Origin: an uncultured Methanobrevibacter sp.
Lineage (GTDB): Archaea > Methanobacteriota > Methanobacteria > Methanobacteriales > Methanobacteriaceae
Reading direction: 5' to 3'
Length of the DNA: 57,867 bases
Assembly (NCBI RefSeq): GCF_946184425.1
Contig: NZ_CAMHFP010000012.1
Coordinates: 1 to 57,867, forward strand
Shown piece by piece: positions 26,482 through 36,104 of the stretch (positions within the stretch are counted from its first letter, which is position 1; each line of letters begins with the position of its first letter). The notes under the pieces were generated by a model that worked only from the letters and a program-made list of their open reading frames with translations, did not search any database and had not been told where the DNA came from. The translations under genes were made by a program, and so were the position numbers.

Positions 26482-27495
26482 TCAAAGTTTATTTCCACAA
26501 TTAGTGCAGAATAAATCACCATCACCAACCAAAGCCCCGCAATTCGGACATTTAAGTTCAACCTCAAATTTCAGACCGCAAGAAGTGCAAAACTTATCTG
26601 ACGAATCTGCAATTGCACCACAATTTTGACAATATTTCTTATCATGACCTGTCAAATGAGATTTTTTGAACTCCTCTTTAGGAGAGGGAACATCACTTAA
26701 AACAGGTTTAGAATAAAAATCTTTTTGATTTTCAATCTCCACAATCAATTCATTCATGACTGAAATCCTTTTACTGTCTGATGGATGTGTTGAGAAAAAG
26801 TCATGGTCATTAGGATTTCCGCCAGCCATACTTTGCCAAAAATGAGGAATTTCAGAAATATCATATCCCGCCCAATGAATTATCATCATTCCGAGCTTAT
26901 CGGCTTCGAGTTCCTGGTCTCTTCCCCAAGGATTCATTAAGAAAAATTGTGAACCTACGCTTGCAACATTTGTGGCAGCACGTGCAAGATTACCTGCACC
27001 GCCAAAACCCATAAGGTCCAGGGCAAAACTACCAATCCATGCAGCAGATGTAATGGCATTTTGAGCATTTTGAGCACTTATTCGAGTTCTAGAATGATCA
27101 AGAAGTGCATGAGCCATTTCATGACCTAAAATAAATGCCACCTTTTCTTCACTATCTGCAACAGACAGAATACCTGAAAACATGACAATCTTACCACCAG
27201 GCATGCAGAATGCATTTATTGTATTATCCGCAACCAAATGGAAATCCCAATCATAATAATCTTCAGTATAATCACTCCTGCCAATTTTGGCCAGATAATT
27301 TTCAACAGCCCGAATTAGCCTTACGGCAACATTTCTAACCAATTGCCCCTGAGGAGTATTGTCCAATAACTTAGCCTGACCAACCATAGAATAATATTCA
27401 TTATATGACTGCTGTAAAAATTTGTCATCATTTACCATATCAAAATGAGATTTTCCGGTAAATGGATTAATAGCACTTCTATCATCTTTTGCCAT
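26482..27495 (-). CDS. M48-family metallopeptidase with C-terminal zinc ribbons
   Basis: Zinc peptidase: HEMAH (125-129) and ELEAD (195-199) are the zinc-binding set of M48 (HtpX/Oma1-like), with the downstream FFSTHPSDSKRI typical of M48 M48C/loiP-like members. The N-terminus has no signal peptide and no transmembrane helix of HtpX type, although the stretch after HEMAH (ITSAAWIGSFALDLMGFGG) is hydrophobic. The C-terminus adds two zinc ribbons (CQNCGAIADSSDKFCTSCG; CPNCGALVGDGDLFCTNCG, residues about 285-337). 337 residues. Probably a membrane- or ribbon-tethered quality-control protease; substrate is unknown. In operon with the wHTH gene. Confidence 0.88.
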   Translation of the reverse strand: MAKDDRSAINPFTGKSHFDMVNDDKFLQQSYNEYYSMVGQAKLLDNTPQGQLVRNVAVRLIRAVENYLAKIGRSDYTEDYYDWDFHLVADNTINAFCMPGGKIVMFSGILSVADSEEKVAFILGHEMAHALLDHSRTRISAQNAQNAITSAAWIGSFALDLMGFGGAGNLARAATNVASVGSQFFLMNPWGRDQELEADKLGMMIIHWAGYDISEIPHFWQSMAGGNPNDHDFFSTHPSDSKRISVMNELIVEIENQKDFYSKPVLSDVPSPKEEFKKSHLTGHDKKYCQNCGAIADSSDKFCTSCGLKFEVELKCPNCGALVGDGDLFCTNCGNKL

Positions 27496-27579
27496 AAAAC
27501 ATCACATCTATACCTATATTGTTAATTTGTGTTTAAAAAGTTTTTTAACGGATAACAAATATAATAATAATCGATTACA

Positions 27580-28176
27580 ATGAAAAAAATATTTATTTTA
27601 TTGATAACACTGCTTCTAATAAGTTGTGTTTGGGCTCAAACAAATTCAAATATTAATATAAATGGAGTTAACTTTGAAATACCTTCCAAATATCAAGGTG
27701 GAGAAGTTAAAAATGACAGATATGACTTAGAAGATACTTTCACAATTCAATGCATAGATGACAATATTCCAAAACACATCGGACTTTGGGCATGCGAAAA
27801 GGATTACGGTGAAAATCTAACAATAAATAAACATCCCGTCAGATATTATTACCAATATAATCCCTATGTGAATGACAATCAATCCCATGCATACTTTGCT
27901 TCTAACGATTCCATATTCGAAATCGTTTGGAAAGGAAACACTATCAATAACGATGTTGAAAAAATAATCAAAAATTCACCCCAACCGAAAATAGATGAAG
28001 ATGCATTCAATTATGTGTTGGACAAATCAATTGAAATATACAAATCACAAAGGATTGATCAATTGAACAAGGATGGAGAGTATAATTATTTGGAGGCCAA
28101 ATACAACTCAAAAATGCAAAATGCAAACCATGACGACACAAGACTAAAAGAAATTTTATTAACTTACTATAGGTAA
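27580..28176 (+). CDS. Secreted hypothetical protein
   Basis: A clear signal peptide, MKKIFILLITLLLISCVWAQ, with possible cleavage after VWA; a Cys at 16 could alternatively mark a lipoprotein, but the surrounding residues (LLISCVWA) fit the lipobox poorly. The remaining 178 residues are unlike any family I recognise: a beta-rich region with INGVNFEIPSKYQGG, then YYYQYNPYVND and a helical, charged C-terminus (DKSIEIYKSQRIDQLNKDGEYN). Such small secreted proteins with VxFEIPxxYxGG are common in Methanobrevibacter, as I recall, but without known role. An A/T box near 27557 suggests a leaderless transcript. Confidence 0.8.
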   Translation: MKKIFILLITLLLISCVWAQTNSNININGVNFEIPSKYQGGEVKNDRYDLEDTFTIQCIDDNIPKHIGLWACEKDYGENLTINKHPVRYYYQYNPYVNDNQSHAYFASNDSIFEIVWKGNTINNDVEKIIKNSPQPKIDEDAFNYVLDKSIEIYKSQRIDQLNKDGEYNYLEAKYNSKMQNANHDDTRLKEILLTYYR

Positions 28177-28302
28177 ACTTAAATTACTTTTGTCATAAAT
28201 TTTATATAATTTAATTGATAGATAATTAATAAATACACTATTTTGTATTTTTATATTTAATTGAAAATTTAATTTGCATCAAAATTAAAGCGAGTGAATT
28301 AA

Positions 28303-29022
28303 ATGAATAGAACAAAAAAATTAATCATAGCTATTCTTGTTATAGTTCTTATTGGATTACTTGCTGTAATTTATGGAGCACTCTTCAGTGGTCCGGATTT
28401 AACATATGAAACTAAGAATATACTTGTATTAGCTTCTGATAAAGAAGAACAATCCAACGGTGGAGTGGACATGGCATTTATGATTCGTTTAGAAAACGGA
28501 TCATTAAAAAATTATACCCCAGTATATCCTGGAGGAATGACACACCCTACACAGCCCGCCCCAGGAGGTCTTGGAGGTAAAATGTTTATGCACGATTGCC
28601 TGTGGGATGGTGTAGATCAAGGTATGGAATACGCTAAAGAAATAGTGGAAGCTAATACCGGAATGAAATCAGATGCAGTAGTTATTGTCTATGATAAAGC
28701 TGTAGACAGTGTTATTGATTCTGTCCGCCCGCTTAAAGTAGATGGTGAAGTGACTAACCTTAGTGCAACTGAAATTATTCGTGAAAACGATGCATATCAA
28801 GGTTATCCTGGTAACGAAAATGTTCAAGGAAATATGTCTAGAGGAGATGCAGTAATGGTGTTAGTAAAAGCACTTGCTACCGCTGCAAAAGATCCTGCTA
28901 AGAAAAACACTATGGTTCAAACAGCATTAAAAGAATACTCAAATGGAAATATAATAATGAAACCAGAAGGTTCTTTCACCAGATTACTTGCTACAAAAGG
29001 ATTTGAAAGCATAACTAGTTAA
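28303..29022 (+). CDS. DUF4012-family membrane-anchored protein
   Basis: 239 residues. One N-terminal membrane helix, KLIIAILVIVLIGLLAVIYG (residues 6-25), places the rest outside the membrane. The extracytoplasmic part begins TYETKNILVLASDKEEQSNGGVDMAFMIRL and has the pattern of DUF4012 (a domain of unknown function often linked to cell-surface or cell-wall proteins). A Gly-rich segment, PGGMTHPTQPAPGGLGGK, is notable. A stable-looking hairpin with a T-run (29023-29062) follows the stop, so the gene is transcribed alone. No specific function can be given. Confidence 0.75.
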   Translation: MNRTKKLIIAILVIVLIGLLAVIYGALFSGPDLTYETKNILVLASDKEEQSNGGVDMAFMIRLENGSLKNYTPVYPGGMTHPTQPAPGGLGGKMFMHDCLWDGVDQGMEYAKEIVEANTGMKSDAVVIVYDKAVDSVIDSVRPLKVDGEVTNLSATEIIRENDAYQGYPGNENVQGNMSRGDAVMVLVKALATAAKDPAKKNTMVQTALKEYSNGNIIMKPEGSFTRLLATKGFESITS

Positions 29023-29062
29023 TCTTTAAAGGATTTATTAAATTCTTTAAAGAACTTTTTTT
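29023..29062 (+). terminator. Terminator after the DUF4012 gene
   Basis: TCTTTAAAG (29023-29031) pairs with CTTTAAAGA (29045-29053) across a 13-nt loop, followed by a T-run at 29056-29062. It begins just after the stop codon. Confidence 0.55.
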
Positions 29063-29158
29063 ATTTATTAAATCTAAAAAAGATAATCATCATTTAAATG
29101 AATTGAAATCACTATTTCAAAAGATAATAGAATAAAAAAAAGAAATAAAAAAACTTGT

Positions 29159-30169
29159 TTAATATTTAAAACAGGTACTGGTCTTTTTAGAGTAACAATT
29201 ATTACAACTTTGACAAATCGAAACTCCCTCACCATTTGCTTTCCATTCTGCTAAAAAGTCAGATTGAGCAACAAACGGTTTTGACATTGACATGAACTCC
29301 ACATCACTATGATTTAAAACATCATTCATTGATTTCATGTCCCTTAAAGATCCTCCCAAAATTACCGGAATATCAATTTCATCAATTAATTTATCCACAT
29401 AAACCAAAAACGGATTTTTTTCTGCACCATCATAAAGATAAGAGATTGTACGTGCTGTCAATTGTATGCTGTCGGCACCGGCTTTTTCAAGCTCTTTTGC
29501 AACTTTAATACTTTCTTCAGCAGTCATTCCATCCTTTCTCACATCCCACGGATTGATTCTGATACTTACATGCATGTCCATGGTTTTTTTAATGACTTTA
29601 ATAATTTCAGATGCAATTCTAACACGATTTTCAGTGCTTCCACCATACTCATCATTTCTTTGATTGAAATATGGATTGATGAATCTTGTCAAATAAAAAT
29701 TATTTCCCATATCAATTTGAATTCCATCAAAACCCGCAAATGAGAATTTTTTAGCAGCCATAATCACTTCAGCCTGCAATTTTCTGATTCCTTCAATGGT
29801 CAAATCATTTGGTTCGGCTTTTTGATTGTCCCCATCATCATAGTAGAAAAATGCCAATTGGCCAAGAATCGGAACGTTGTGATTGTGACAGATATCAGTA
29901 ATCATCTTATAATCTTTTACAAATCCAATATAATTCAAGCTTGAAGAATATGGAGCAAAACGGTCTTTATGATCTATTACAAACATTTCAGACACTATTA
30001 ATCCTACTCCTGAGCTTGCAATTTTTTCATATCTATCATAGATTGCAGGTGAAAGAAATCCTCCTTCTTCTGTTTCTGTTTCCCATGTACCAGTCCTAAC
30101 AATTCTACTATTAAGTTTAAAATCCCCAAATTGAACTTCATCAAAAATATCCTTCATAATATCACACAT
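29159..30169 (-). CDS. Old Yellow Enzyme-type FMN oxidoreductase with C-terminal Cys cluster
   Basis: TIM-barrel FMN enzyme of the NADH:flavin oxidoreductase family. FGDFKLNSRIVRTGTWETE, QLAFFYYDDG, FDGIQIDMGNNFYLTRFINP and NRNDEYGGSTENRVRIASEI are typical, and the C-terminal SICQSCNNCYSKKTSTCF (CxxCxxC...C) would bind a [4Fe-4S] cluster as in 2,4-dienoyl-CoA reductase-like members. It ends there, without the second flavin/NADPH domain of the long forms. ATG at 30169 or 30157 is likely (an upstream in-frame start adds a non-family hydrophobic stretch); a TATA box near 30190-30203 would put the transcript start close to 30169. Electron acceptor is unknown. Confidence 0.85.
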   Translation of the reverse strand: MCDIMKDIFDEVQFGDFKLNSRIVRTGTWETETEEGGFLSPAIYDRYEKIASSGVGLIVSEMFVIDHKDRFAPYSSSLNYIGFVKDYKMITDICHNHNVPILGQLAFFYYDDGDNQKAEPNDLTIEGIRKLQAEVIMAAKKFSFAGFDGIQIDMGNNFYLTRFINPYFNQRNDEYGGSTENRVRIASEIIKVIKKTMDMHVSIRINPWDVRKDGMTAEESIKVAKELEKAGADSIQLTARTISYLYDGAEKNPFLVYVDKLIDEIDIPVILGGSLRDMKSMNDVLNHSDVEFMSMSKPFVAQSDFLAEWKANGEGVSICQSCNNCYSKKTSTCFKY

Positions 30170-30264
30170 AACTACTATTATATAATAAGAATAAGTATTT
30201 AAAATATCAAGTAAGTTTAAAATTACCAAAAAAAAAATTTTAAAAAAAAGTAATGAAAGGTAAT

Positions 30265-31977
30265 CTATTTGATTACCATTAAAGTATCTCCAGCACTTAC
30301 AGCATCACCAGGTTCCACAAAAATTTCTTTTACTTCACCATCCACTTCGGATTGGATGTCGTTTTCCATCTTCATAGCTTCAATGACACAAATTGTAGAG
30401 CCCTTAGTTACTTTATCCCCAACATTTACATTGAGTTTGATTACCATACCTTGCATAGATGAAGTTACACCACCTTCAACCGGTTTGAAATTGCCAGATT
30501 CAGTTTCTTCAATTTCCATAAATCCGGTAGGCATGATTTTAACTTCATAGGAATCCCCATCAACTTCAACATTATATTGAGTTGGAATTCCAATACCCTC
30601 ATTTTCATCCATTAAAGTAGGTGCTTTAAGTTCTTCTTCTTCAGCTTCACCTTTAAGGAATTTAGGTGCAATTGGAGGATATAACGCATAAGTCAATGCA
30701 TCTTCATCAGATTTGACAAATCCTTCTTTTTCACCTTCAGATTTGAATTTATCGAATTCAGGTTCTAATAAGTCGGCAGGCCTGCAGGTAATTACCTCTT
30801 CATCACCAATAATTCTTTTAGATATCTCTTCATCCACAGGTGCAGGAGGTTTACCATACATTCCTTTCATGTATTCTTTAACTTCATTAGATACGGTTTT
30901 ATATCTTTCTCCACCCAACACATTCATTACGGATTGAATACCAACAATTTGACTTGTCGGAGTGACGAGAGGCGGATATCCCATGTCTTTTCTTACACGA
31001 GGCATTTCTTCCAATACATCATTGTATCTGTCAAGAGCATTTTGCTCTTTAAGTTGTGAAATAAGATTAGAAAGCATTCCACCAGGAATTTGATATAATA
31101 AAACATCAGCATCAATACTTTCAGAAATAGGGTCTAAAATTCCAGCATATTTTTCTTTAATATCCTCAAAATATTTTTTAATATGGGTCAATAATTTTAA
31201 ATCCAATCCAGTATCATACTCAGTACCCTGCAATGCTGCAACAATACTTTCTGTTGGTGGCTGGGAAGTTCCCCAGGAGAGAGGTGAAATAGCAGTATCT
31301 AAAATATCTACACCTGCCTGACAAGCGGCATAATAACTGATTGGAGTCATTCCACTAGTACAATGGCAATGCAAGTCAACAAGCAAATCAGTCTCTTCTT
31401 TCAATGCAGAAACTAAATCATAAGCTGCAGCAGGAGTTATTAAACCAGCCATATCTTTGATAGCTACTGAATCACAATCAAGTGCTTCCAAATCCTTTGC
31501 TAAATTGACAAAATCATCTAAAGTATGTACAGGACTTATAGTATAACTTATTGTTCCTTGAACATGAGCTCCTTGATCTTTAGCAACTTTAATTGCTTTT
31601 TCCATATTTCTAATATCATTTAAAGCATCAAAAATTCTAAAAACATCTACCCCATTTTCATAAGATTTTTCCACAAATTTTGTTACAACATCATCAGGAT
31701 AGTGTTTGTAACCTACTAAGTTTTGTCCCCTTAAGAGCATTTGAATAGGAGTATGATTAAATTCAGATTTTAGTTGTCTTAATCTTTCCCACGGGTCTTC
31801 GTTCAAATATCTGATACAAGTATCAAAAGTAGCTCCACCCCAAGCTTCAACAGAGAAATATCCAACTTTATCCATCTCTTCTGCAATTGGAATCATATCT
31901 CTTGTTCGCATCCTAGTTGCTAATAAAGATTGGTGAGCATCACGAAGTGCTGTTTCTGTAAATCTTACTTTTGCCAT
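30265..31977 (-). CDS. pycB: Pyruvate carboxylase subunit B (PycB), with biotin domain
   Basis: Carboxyltransferase subunit of the two-subunit archaeal pyruvate carboxylase. It makes oxaloacetate from pyruvate; the biotin carboxylase PycA is elsewhere. The N-terminal TIM barrel has TETALRDAHQSLLATRMRT, GGATFDTCIRYL and the metal/Lys site IKDMAGLITP. The C-terminal biotin domain is EAMKMEN, with biotinyl Lys536 of 570. It supplies oxaloacetate for the fum-suc-kor branch found at 11-15 kb. Oxaloacetate decarboxylase alpha is the same fold, but no beta/gamma (membrane) partner is here, and methanogens use PYC. ATG start. Confidence 0.95.
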   Translation of the reverse strand: MAKVRFTETALRDAHQSLLATRMRTRDMIPIAEEMDKVGYFSVEAWGGATFDTCIRYLNEDPWERLRQLKSEFNHTPIQMLLRGQNLVGYKHYPDDVVTKFVEKSYENGVDVFRIFDALNDIRNMEKAIKVAKDQGAHVQGTISYTISPVHTLDDFVNLAKDLEALDCDSVAIKDMAGLITPAAAYDLVSALKEETDLLVDLHCHCTSGMTPISYYAACQAGVDILDTAISPLSWGTSQPPTESIVAALQGTEYDTGLDLKLLTHIKKYFEDIKEKYAGILDPISESIDADVLLYQIPGGMLSNLISQLKEQNALDRYNDVLEEMPRVRKDMGYPPLVTPTSQIVGIQSVMNVLGGERYKTVSNEVKEYMKGMYGKPPAPVDEEISKRIIGDEEVITCRPADLLEPEFDKFKSEGEKEGFVKSDEDALTYALYPPIAPKFLKGEAEEEELKAPTLMDENEGIGIPTQYNVEVDGDSYEVKIMPTGFMEIEETESGNFKPVEGGVTSSMQGMVIKLNVNVGDKVTKGSTICVIEAMKMENDIQSEVDGEVKEIFVEPGDAVSAGDTLMVIK

Positions 31978-32158
31978 TGTTAATTACACCTCTTTCAATT
32001 TTTTTATTCATAAAGTAATCTTAAATTATCCAACTATAATATATGTTTTTATTATTATATAAATTATAAAGATATTTTAATACAATTGCAAAAAAATAGT
32101 AGTTAAAAAAAGAGAGCGTAATATTAAAATTTAAATAAAAAAAATAAAAATTGAAAAA

Positions 32159-33253
32159 TTATCTTTCTAATTCGCCAGAAATGAATTTTTCAACGTTTTC
32201 ATATGCTTCATCATCAGAGTATTGAACAGGAGGATGTTTCATAGTATATGAAGAAATAGAAGTTAATTGACCACCAATACCTCTTTCCAAACCTATTTTA
32301 CAACATCTTACAGCATCAATTACACAACCTGCAGAGTTTGGAGAATCTTCCACACTTAATCTGAGTTCAATATTCATTGGAACATCACCAAATGTACGTC
32401 CTTCCATTCTGAGGAAACATAACTTATTATCATTTTGCCATGGGACATAATCACTAGGCCCAATATGGATATCGCGATCATCCATTCTTTCAGTTAAAAC
32501 TGACTGAACAGCTTCTGTTTTAGACTCTTTTTTGGAATCCAATCTTTCGCGATTAAGCATATTTAAGAAATCAGTGTTACCACCAGTATTGATTTGATAG
32601 GTCTTATCTAATTTTACACCCCTATCCATAAATAAACTAGCTAGTGTTCTGTGAGTGATAGTAGCACCAATTTGAGCTTTAATATCATCCCCTACAATAG
32701 GAATTCCTTTTTCTCTAAATTTAGCATCCCATTCATCATCACTAACAATAAATACAGGCATACAGTTTACATAAGCAATTCCCGCATCAAGAGCACATTG
32801 TGCATAATATCTTGCTGCTTCTTCAGAACCCACAGGCAAGTAGTTAACTAATATTTCAGCACCACTTTCCTTTAAGACACTTACAACATCAACAGGCTCC
32901 TCATCACTTACTACAAAAGTGTATTCATCATCATAATTAGACATATGTTCTGCAACACCATCTAAAACATGACCCATACTTACTTTAACATTATATTTTG
33001 GAATATCTTCCTGGAAAACAGTAGTACAGTTAGGTTTTGCAAAGATTGCTTCATCAATTGTTTTTCCAACTTTTCTTGCATCAACATCAAAAGCTGCAAC
33101 AACATCAATATCACTAGGTTTATAACCTCCAATTTCCCAATGCATGAGTCCTATTGCATCTTCTGGTTTTTTACCATCATAATAATGAATTCCTTGGATA
33201 AGTGAACTTGCACAATTTCCAATTCCAACAATAGCTATTTTAATTTTGTTCAA
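32159..33253 (-). CDS. ino1: Myo-inositol-1-phosphate synthase
   Basis: NAD-dependent conversion of glucose 6-phosphate to inositol 1-phosphate, the precursor of inositol ether lipids in methanogens. KIAIVGIGNCASSLIQGI is the NAD-binding Rossmann start; DVVAAFDVDARKVGK, VNYLPVGSEEA, INTGGNTDFLNM and DSPNSAGCVIDAVR follow. About 364 residues. The start is taken at TTG 33253 (giving NKIKIAIVG), six bases after GGTG; an upstream GTG would add 3 residues. It is divergent from DGGGP synthase, so two lipid-headgroup/core steps are back to back across about 110 bp. Confidence 0.93.
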   Translation of the reverse strand: MNKIKIAIVGIGNCASSLIQGIHYYDGKKPEDAIGLMHWEIGGYKPSDIDVVAAFDVDARKVGKTIDEAIFAKPNCTTVFQEDIPKYNVKVSMGHVLDGVAEHMSNYDDEYTFVVSDEEPVDVVSVLKESGAEILVNYLPVGSEEAARYYAQCALDAGIAYVNCMPVFIVSDDEWDAKFREKGIPIVGDDIKAQIGATITHRTLASLFMDRGVKLDKTYQINTGGNTDFLNMLNRERLDSKKESKTEAVQSVLTERMDDRDIHIGPSDYVPWQNDNKLCFLRMEGRTFGDVPMNIELRLSVEDSPNSAGCVIDAVRCCKIGLERGIGGQLTSISSYTMKHPPVQYSDDEAYENVEKFISGELER

Positions 33254-33363
33254 ATATAACACCAGCTAATAATTTAATTTAAGTAATAATTTTATTAAAT
33301 AAAATACTAATATTATGTATATACTAAAATTATATAAAAGTATGCTTTATTTATTTAAAGCAA

Positions 33364-34248
33364 ATGAAAAAATTTGAATTATTCAGAAAATATAGAGAGA
33401 TAAAAATGAATCCATATATTGAAATCCTAAGGCCAGGAAATGCATTGATGGGGGCAATAGTCATTATCTTAATAGCCATTATAGATAAAACTTTTAATAT
33501 TCCCCTGCTTCTTGCATTGCTTGCAGTATTCTTTGAAACCGCTGCGGGAAATGTAATAAACGATTATTTTGATTATAATATAGATTTGGTAAATAAACCA
33601 GAAAGACCAATACCTTCCGGAAGAATATCCCTTAAAAATGGAAGAAACTACGGTTACCTATTATTTGCACTTGGAACAATCTGTGGTTTTTTAATAAGTT
33701 ATCTTACCAACAATTGGATTCCATTCCTCATAGTATTGTTGGCTGATGTGGTGCTTTACTTATATGCCTACAAATTAAAGTCAACACCTTTGATTGGAAA
33801 CCTTGCAGTGGGATTCATGACAGGATTTGGATTTGTATTCGGAGGATTTACATTAAATAACGAAAGCATAATTCTCACATCAATATTTTTAGGATTTTTT
33901 GCATTTGTCATGACTACTGCACGTGAACTTGTAAAGGATATTGAAGATATGGAAGGGGACAAATCCGAAGGCGCAAGGACATTGCCTATATTATACGGCG
34001 AAAAAATAACAGCCATATTGGCCGTGATATTGATAATTATAGATTGTGCGTTATGCCCATTGCTGTATTTCTATAACATTTTCGGATTTTATTATCTACC
34101 AATCATAGCAATTGCAGTTTTATTGTTCCTATACTCCGCTTTATTAATCATTAAAAATCAGAAAAGAACCACGGCGGCCAAAGTTTCAAAATATTTAAAA
34201 ATGGGAATGTTGATTGCATTTGTTTCATTCATATTTGGATCATTTTAG
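33364..34248 (+). CDS. UbiA prenyltransferase, probable digeranylgeranylglyceryl phosphate synthase
   Basis: Integral membrane prenyltransferase that adds the second geranylgeranyl chain to geranylgeranylglyceryl phosphate in archaeal ether-lipid synthesis. About nine hydrophobic helices; the first Asp-rich motif NDYFDYNID (66-74) and second motif DIEDMEGDKSEG are present. PYIEILRPGNALMG, near the N-terminus, is the family start, so a downstream ATG (33406, codon 15) is possible. The TATA box ATTATATAAAAG (33329-33340) is 24 bp before ATG 33364, and would give a leaderless transcript. Adjacent to ino1 (divergent) and followed closely by a GT39-like gene. Confidence 0.86.
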   Translation: MKKFELFRKYREIKMNPYIEILRPGNALMGAIVIILIAIIDKTFNIPLLLALLAVFFETAAGNVINDYFDYNIDLVNKPERPIPSGRISLKNGRNYGYLLFALGTICGFLISYLTNNWIPFLIVLLADVVLYLYAYKLKSTPLIGNLAVGFMTGFGFVFGGFTLNNESIILTSIFLGFFAFVMTTARELVKDIEDMEGDKSEGARTLPILYGEKITAILAVILIIIDCALCPLLYFYNIFGFYYLPIIAIAVLLFLYSALLIIKNQKRTTAAKVSKYLKMGMLIAFVSFIFGSF

Positions 34249-34260
34249 AGAGGCAATACA

Positions 34261-35976
34261 ATGAATTTTCATGAGCACAAAAGAGACATAATTGCCATTT
34301 CATCATTATTAGCGATTGTAATAGCCATTACATTATTGTTGCTTAATATTGATTTGAAGGTTGGAGTATACTATGTCAGAGACGTATTTTTCTACCTGAA
34401 CAACGCATTGTTTTACTCAGGTTATGACACCGGATTAGCGAATACACGGGGATTATCACCATTAATTCCTATGATAACTTCCATTTTTTTCAGGATGGGA
34501 ATCATATCAGACGGAACAATTATTATAGTAAGCAGCGTGTTTTACATATTCTCTGCTTTGGGAATGTATTTCCTATTGAGATTGAGATTTGATGAAATTT
34601 TAAGTTTCACAGGATCAATGCTTTTATCAACATTTCCACTAATCGTGGTTTGGGTTACAAAAGGAATGCTGGACATACCAGGATTATGCTTATCTATCTG
34701 GTCAGTCTATTTTATGATTTTAGCATTTAGAAAAAACACCAAATATTTTTACATTGCATTCCCTCTGGTTATCTTCGGATTTTTCACAAGGTTTACAGTA
34801 TTTTTAATGATTCCTGTGCTTTTAATTCAATTTTTCCTTGTTGAAAAACCAATTGAATATATCAAAACAAATATTAAAGATATTATTATTGGAATGGGTC
34901 TTGGAGCTGTTGTTTTAGCAATATTTATAGGAATTTACCAATATTTAAATATAGGAATGTTTTTCCTAAGCCAGGGCGAAGACATCTCAGGTTCTACCCA
35001 TGCAGTTATTGATATGACCTACAACAATTTATTCTATTACATTAATAACTTTATGATTTATCTCGGAACTTCTAACTTCATACCATACTCATTGAAACCA
35101 GGAGCATTTGTAATTGCCAAAATGCAATGGATTGGAGGATACCCATCAATTGTTTCCTACATATTAATAGCAGTTCTCATAATCGGATTAATATTATACC
35201 TTAAAAAATTATTCAGTCAAAACAATATAGAAATAATGAAAAAAAGGAAAAATATTTTAAAAATCGGAATATTTGTCCTGGGATTAGTAATATTCTTAGC
35301 CACATTTATTAAAGTATCCATCATATTATCAATAATTATTGCTTCAATATCTCTTTTAGCACTTTATAGGGCATTATACAAAACAGATATGGATTATTTC
35401 TCATTTGATTTCATTATGATTTATTGGTTCGTTATCAATTTTGCATTCTTTACATACCACCACATTAAAGTAGACAGATACTTTATTCCTATGCTGCCAG
35501 TTGTAGTATATTTCATCATACTATCATTAACATTAATCTTTGATAAATTGAAATCCGTGAAATATATGGATAAAATTAAGGTTATAGCACCAATAGCATT
35601 GATTTGTTTAATATTGATATCTTCTGGAATTTATGCATTAGGAAATTCCCCACATACATTTGACAATCAAATGCATCCAAACTTTAAAACCGCTGCTTCA
35701 GAAGAAAAGGCCGTGGGTGAGTGGCTGATGAATCATGATCCCCAATACTTGAACAAAACCATATGGGCAGATCGTGGAGGAGACATGTCATTCATAATGA
35801 AAATGCAGATTCCATCATATGAAAAGACATCAAATGAAACAAACTTTACAGACGAGATGGTGAAAAATAAAGTAGATTATTTCATTGCAAAGGACAATAA
35901 AACAATAAACGAGCCTTATATAAAAATATACCAAAACGGAGAGGTTAATCTGTATAGTTACAAAAATTTAAAATAG
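34261..35976 (+). CDS. Multi-pass membrane glycosyltransferase (GT39/ArnT-like)
   Basis: 571 residues with 10-12 predicted membrane helices. The first extracytoplasmic loop has YYVRDVFFYLNNALFYSGYD, the place of the acidic catalytic residue in the dolichyl-phosphate mannosyltransferase (GT39) superfamily, followed by ARGLSPLIP-like TRGLSPLIPMITSIFFRMG and the TKGMLDIPGLCLSIW helix. A C-terminal soluble part (EEKAVGEWLMNHDPQYLNKTIW) is typical of such enzymes. It probably transfers a lipid-linked sugar to protein or lipid on the outer face of the membrane. It starts 12 bp after the UbiA gene, so it is co-transcribed with it. No specific sugar can be named. Confidence 0.8.
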   Translation: MNFHEHKRDIIAISSLLAIVIAITLLLLNIDLKVGVYYVRDVFFYLNNALFYSGYDTGLANTRGLSPLIPMITSIFFRMGIISDGTIIIVSSVFYIFSALGMYFLLRLRFDEILSFTGSMLLSTFPLIVVWVTKGMLDIPGLCLSIWSVYFMILAFRKNTKYFYIAFPLVIFGFFTRFTVFLMIPVLLIQFFLVEKPIEYIKTNIKDIIIGMGLGAVVLAIFIGIYQYLNIGMFFLSQGEDISGSTHAVIDMTYNNLFYYINNFMIYLGTSNFIPYSLKPGAFVIAKMQWIGGYPSIVSYILIAVLIIGLILYLKKLFSQNNIEIMKKRKNILKIGIFVLGLVIFLATFIKVSIILSIIIASISLLALYRALYKTDMDYFSFDFIMIYWFVINFAFFTYHHIKVDRYFIPMLPVVVYFIILSLTLIFDKLKSVKYMDKIKVIAPIALICLILISSGIYALGNSPHTFDNQMHPNFKTAASEEKAVGEWLMNHDPQYLNKTIWADRGGDMSFIMKMQIPSYEKTSNETNFTDEMVKNKVDYFIAKDNKTINEPYIKIYQNGEVNLYSYKNLK

Positions 35977-36104
35977 TTTTTAGGATTATCTTGAAAATTG
36001 AAATAATTTTCATGAAATTATATTAAAAATCACCTTACTTTAGAAACATATATAATAAAAAAAATAAAAAAATAATATCATAACAAGTAATTAAAGAGGA
36101 TAAT

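Noticed and set aside
31731-31745. Third copy of the 21-bp promoter element inside pycB
   Set aside because: Only about 12 bases match and the stretch lies in coding sequence, so chance is the better explanation.
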